Assembly: GCA_002298075.1 (NCBI GenBank)
Contig: DBLW01000012.1
Coordinates: forward strand, 7,274 to 12,884
DNA length: 5,611 nucleotides
Reading direction: 5' to 3'
From: Bacteroidales bacterium UBA714
GTDB lineage: Bacteria; Bacteroidota; Bacteroidia; Bacteroidales; UBA932
Notes under the pieces: generated by a model
Told to the model about the DNA's origin: nothing
Database searches by the model: none
The model's input: the letters and a program-made list of their open reading frames with translations, nothing else
Made by a program: the position numbers and the translations under genes
Shown here: piece after piece, positions 3,892 through 5,611 of the stretch
How the letters are laid out: each line of letters opens with the position of its first letter
Position numbering within the stretch: the first letter of the stretch is position 1

Positions 3892-5278
3892 TTAGGATTT
3901 CTTCACCATAGCTATCAGCGCCTTCAACTGCTCCGGAGTAAGTCCCTTGAGCTCTTCCATAATGTCAGCATCATCATTCAACTTCAGGAGTCTAGAGTTG
4001 AACTCCATCTGCTGGGCAAGAGGGAAGGCATCGATATAGCGGTTGGTGATATTAGTGTCTACAGAGTGACCCATACTCTCGGATATATAGTTATGAGGAA
4101 CTCCTGCGTGAGTAAGGTTTGTCGCAAAGGAGTGTCTGCACCATGTGCAACTTGGCTGGACCTCCCATCCCATACTCTTGACAAGACGGCGGACACGTTT
4201 CTTTATGTTCTGATTCTCCATCGCAACACGCTTCCTCCTGTCTATCGGAGTCATGGCATCGCCATATATGCCCGGAAACACCAAGGATCCCTTTATAGGA
4301 GGGGCAGCAATCTGATCAAGAATAGTCTGCAATGGAGGAATGATTGGAATTACAACCTCATTGTCACTTCTGTCCTCCGTCTTTTGGCGGACGAACTGGA
4401 ATGACTTCTTTCCGCTTTGGAAATAATGGTCGTTATATGTCAGATGGCATCGGCCAAGTTGAAGCCGTTGTCAAGATATTGGACAAGGAAGAGGCCTAAT
4501 GAATAATGAGTGTTCTCTTTCCAATCCACATCCCACTCCTCCGGATAACGCTTCTCGAGGAAACAATTATACAGTTCAGTCATCTGTTCGACTGTAAGGT
4601 AGAATGACTTTCGAGTCGCTCCCCTTGAAATAGTAACCTTGTCATCACCCTTTCCAAACGGATATGTGGCACGGGCCACGAATCCCTTCTTCTCACATAC
4701 ATTCCAAATTACCCTGAAGGTTCTGAAGTACATTCCGACGGTGGTCTTGGATATACCGTCTTTGAGCAGAAGCCTCTCCCATTCTTTTAGGTCCTCAGTA
4801 GAGATATTGAATCCGGGGCGATTGCCTATATATTTGATGAACGAATTTCTTGCAGCCAGATAATTAGCACACGTTCCTATCGACTTCTGATTCGCAACAG
4901 TCTCCCATATATTCAAGAAACTATCCGTACTGCTCTTGCCGGTGATCATCGTCTTGATCGCTGGAATAGTAAGCTTGGTTGTCTTACTCAGGGTGACAAG
5001 CTGTTGCAGATAATCTTCAAAATCTGCAAGAAGCCTCATCTTTATATCATACGGACGTTCCTTGTCAGCCGACTCGCAGCGACTCTTCCCTTACCAGTTG
5101 CCTTACATATATCTTCATACTGCTCCCTGGTAAATTTATCGGGAAGCCTTAGATAATATCTGTCTCTATCTATAGTGAATCTGATGGCTGCAGGCATAGG
5201 TTTACCATCACACTCTCGCCTTGTGTCAAGGGTAAGACTGATGAGACAATTGCCAACTTTGGTCTGTTTTAGGGCCAA
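3892..5278 (-). pseudogene. Tyrosine-type integrase, split by two frameshifts
   Basis: Three minus-strand frames read as one protein of about 460 aa. The first (5278-5042, TTG start; an in-frame TAA lies a few codons upstream) holds an arm-binding-type N-terminus (SLTLDTRRE...FTIDRDRYYLRLP). The second is open from about 5092 (TGC GAG TCG GCT GAC...) and ends at TGA 4442-4440; it holds the core-binding helical domain and ends ...DNGFNLADAI. The third runs from about 4447 (LTYNDHYFQ) to TAA 3892-3894. Catalytic residues visible in it are Arg (4137-4135, TWCRHSFAT), His (4068-4066, MGHS) and Tyr (4038-4036, NRYIDAF). The first catalytic Arg appears as Asn in NGFN. Each junction equals one lost base. 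The gene lies 124 bp from attR and reads inward, as expected for the element's integrase. As read it should be inactive unless the indels are sequence errors. Confidence 0.85.
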
Positions 5279-5280
5279 CG

Positions 5281-5331
5281 GTGAACACCAAACTTTTTAT
5301 TTAAGCATTTTCAGGGGTTTTCACTAATTCC
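5281..5331. repeat. Right subterminal repeat with one GTGAACACC arm site
   Basis: GTGAACACC at 5281-5289 lies two bases upstream of the integrase start codon and is the right-end partner of the copies at 238-257 and 459-479. The whole stretch aligns imperfectly with 249-292. Integrase bound here could block its own expression (inference). Confidence 0.55.
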
Positions 5332-5332
5332 A

Positions 5333-5340
5333 CAAAAATA
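5333..5340 (-). promoter_or_regulatory. Possible -7 box for the integrase
   Basis: On the minus strand 5340-5333 reads TATTTTTG, matching TAnnTTTG, about 55 bp before the integrase start. The nearest TTG upstream (5359-5357) is 16 bp away, shorter than the usual 19-21 bp, so the promoter is weakly supported. The GTGAACACC site would lie in its leader. Confidence 0.35.
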
Positions 5341-5401
5341 TTAAATAACTGATTATCAACGCTTTTTGTTTTAACCTTTTTCAAAAATTCCCCTATTTAC
5401 C

Positions 5402-5442
5402 ATTCATAATCATGAGGTCCGCAGTTCAATCCTGCGTCCCGC
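5402..5442 (+). repeat. attR: second copy of the 41-bp tRNA-Met repeat
   Basis: Exact copy of 145-185, carrying the displaced 3' end of the host tRNA-Met gene without its 5' half. It is followed by C5443 and A5444, so the original host acceptor strand was TCCCGCC with discriminator A, which pairs perfectly with GGCGGGA at 114-120. It marks the right end of the element. Confidence 0.93.
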
Positions 5443-5453
5443 CACTGAAAATC

Positions 5454-5486
5454 AACGACTTACAGACTATCTGCAAGTCGTTTTTT
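5454..5486 (+). terminator. Original host terminator of the tRNA unit
   Basis: ACGACTT (5455-5461) pairs with AAGTCGT (5475-5481) and CAG (5463-5465) with CTG (5471-5473), with one A-C mismatch, and the structure ends in six T. It lies 10 bp after the displaced tRNA end, and its sequence differs from the element-borne terminator at 198-230. Confidence 0.82.
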
Positions 5487-5611
5487 CTTTATATTCTCGC
5501 CTGCTCGCATAAGATTTGCATAAAACTTCTATAATTTCTTTCCTACTGGAGCACCCATCTTCCATTCTTTTTTCCGCCTATTCTATCAAGTTTATCTACT
5601 TTTAACTCGGA
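5487..5611. other. Host flank, no gene seen
   Basis: AT-rich sequence to the window edge. The only open frame of note is about 32 codons on the minus strand from ATG 5565, running back through the terminator hairpin, which makes it unlikely to be real. Confidence 0.5.

Noticed and set aside
3739..4404. 221-aa plus-strand ORF
   Set aside because: It is antisense to the integrase catalytic domain, whose conserved motifs lie on the minus strand; its start lies in the direct-repeat region.

Overview
The window reads as a Bacteroidetes (probably Bacteroidales) chromosome segment carrying a small integrative element inserted in a tRNA gene. Reasons: two promoters match the Bacteroidetes pattern (-33 TTTG, -7 TAnnTTTG), genes lack clear Shine-Dalgarno sites, the tRNAs do not encode CCA, and the integrase resembles Bacteroides-type tyrosine recombinases. 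No database search was possible; family calls come from motifs.

Layout. Host DNA at the left holds the 3' part of a tRNA-Gln(CTG) gene and a complete tRNA-Met(CAT) gene (114-187). The last 41 bp of that tRNA gene (145-185) recur exactly at 5402-5442, so the two copies are attL and attR of an element of about 5,257 bp. Each copy is followed by its own intrinsic terminator. Beyond attR is about 170 bp of host sequence with no convincing gene.

Inside the element, left to right: a gene-poor stretch (188-830) with four copies of GTGAACAC(C/G), a good promoter and a long leader; a 43-aa basic protein gene (831-962) hidden in a different frame from a longer spurious ORF; a KTSC-like small protein gene (1014-1229) with a strong terminator; a DUF4238-like gene (1316-2068) broken by two compensating frameshifts; a short convergent region with an in-phase GACTTGTGACA repeat; a full-length, apparently intact AlbA_2/HATPase/winged-helix regulator (2279-3697, minus strand) with an exact 4x12-bp repeat in its linker; three AT-rich direct repeats upstream of it; and a tyrosine integrase (3892-5278, minus strand) split by two frameshifts.

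How it fits together. The integrase inserted the element at the tRNA anticodon-loop region and rebuilt the tRNA with an element-borne 3' end. GTGAACACC copies at both ends look like integrase arm sites. With integrase and DUF4238 both frameshifted the element looks stranded, unless the indels are sequence errors. The three small or regulatory genes left intact may still be active cargo. A defence role is possible for the AlbA_2 protein but is inference only.
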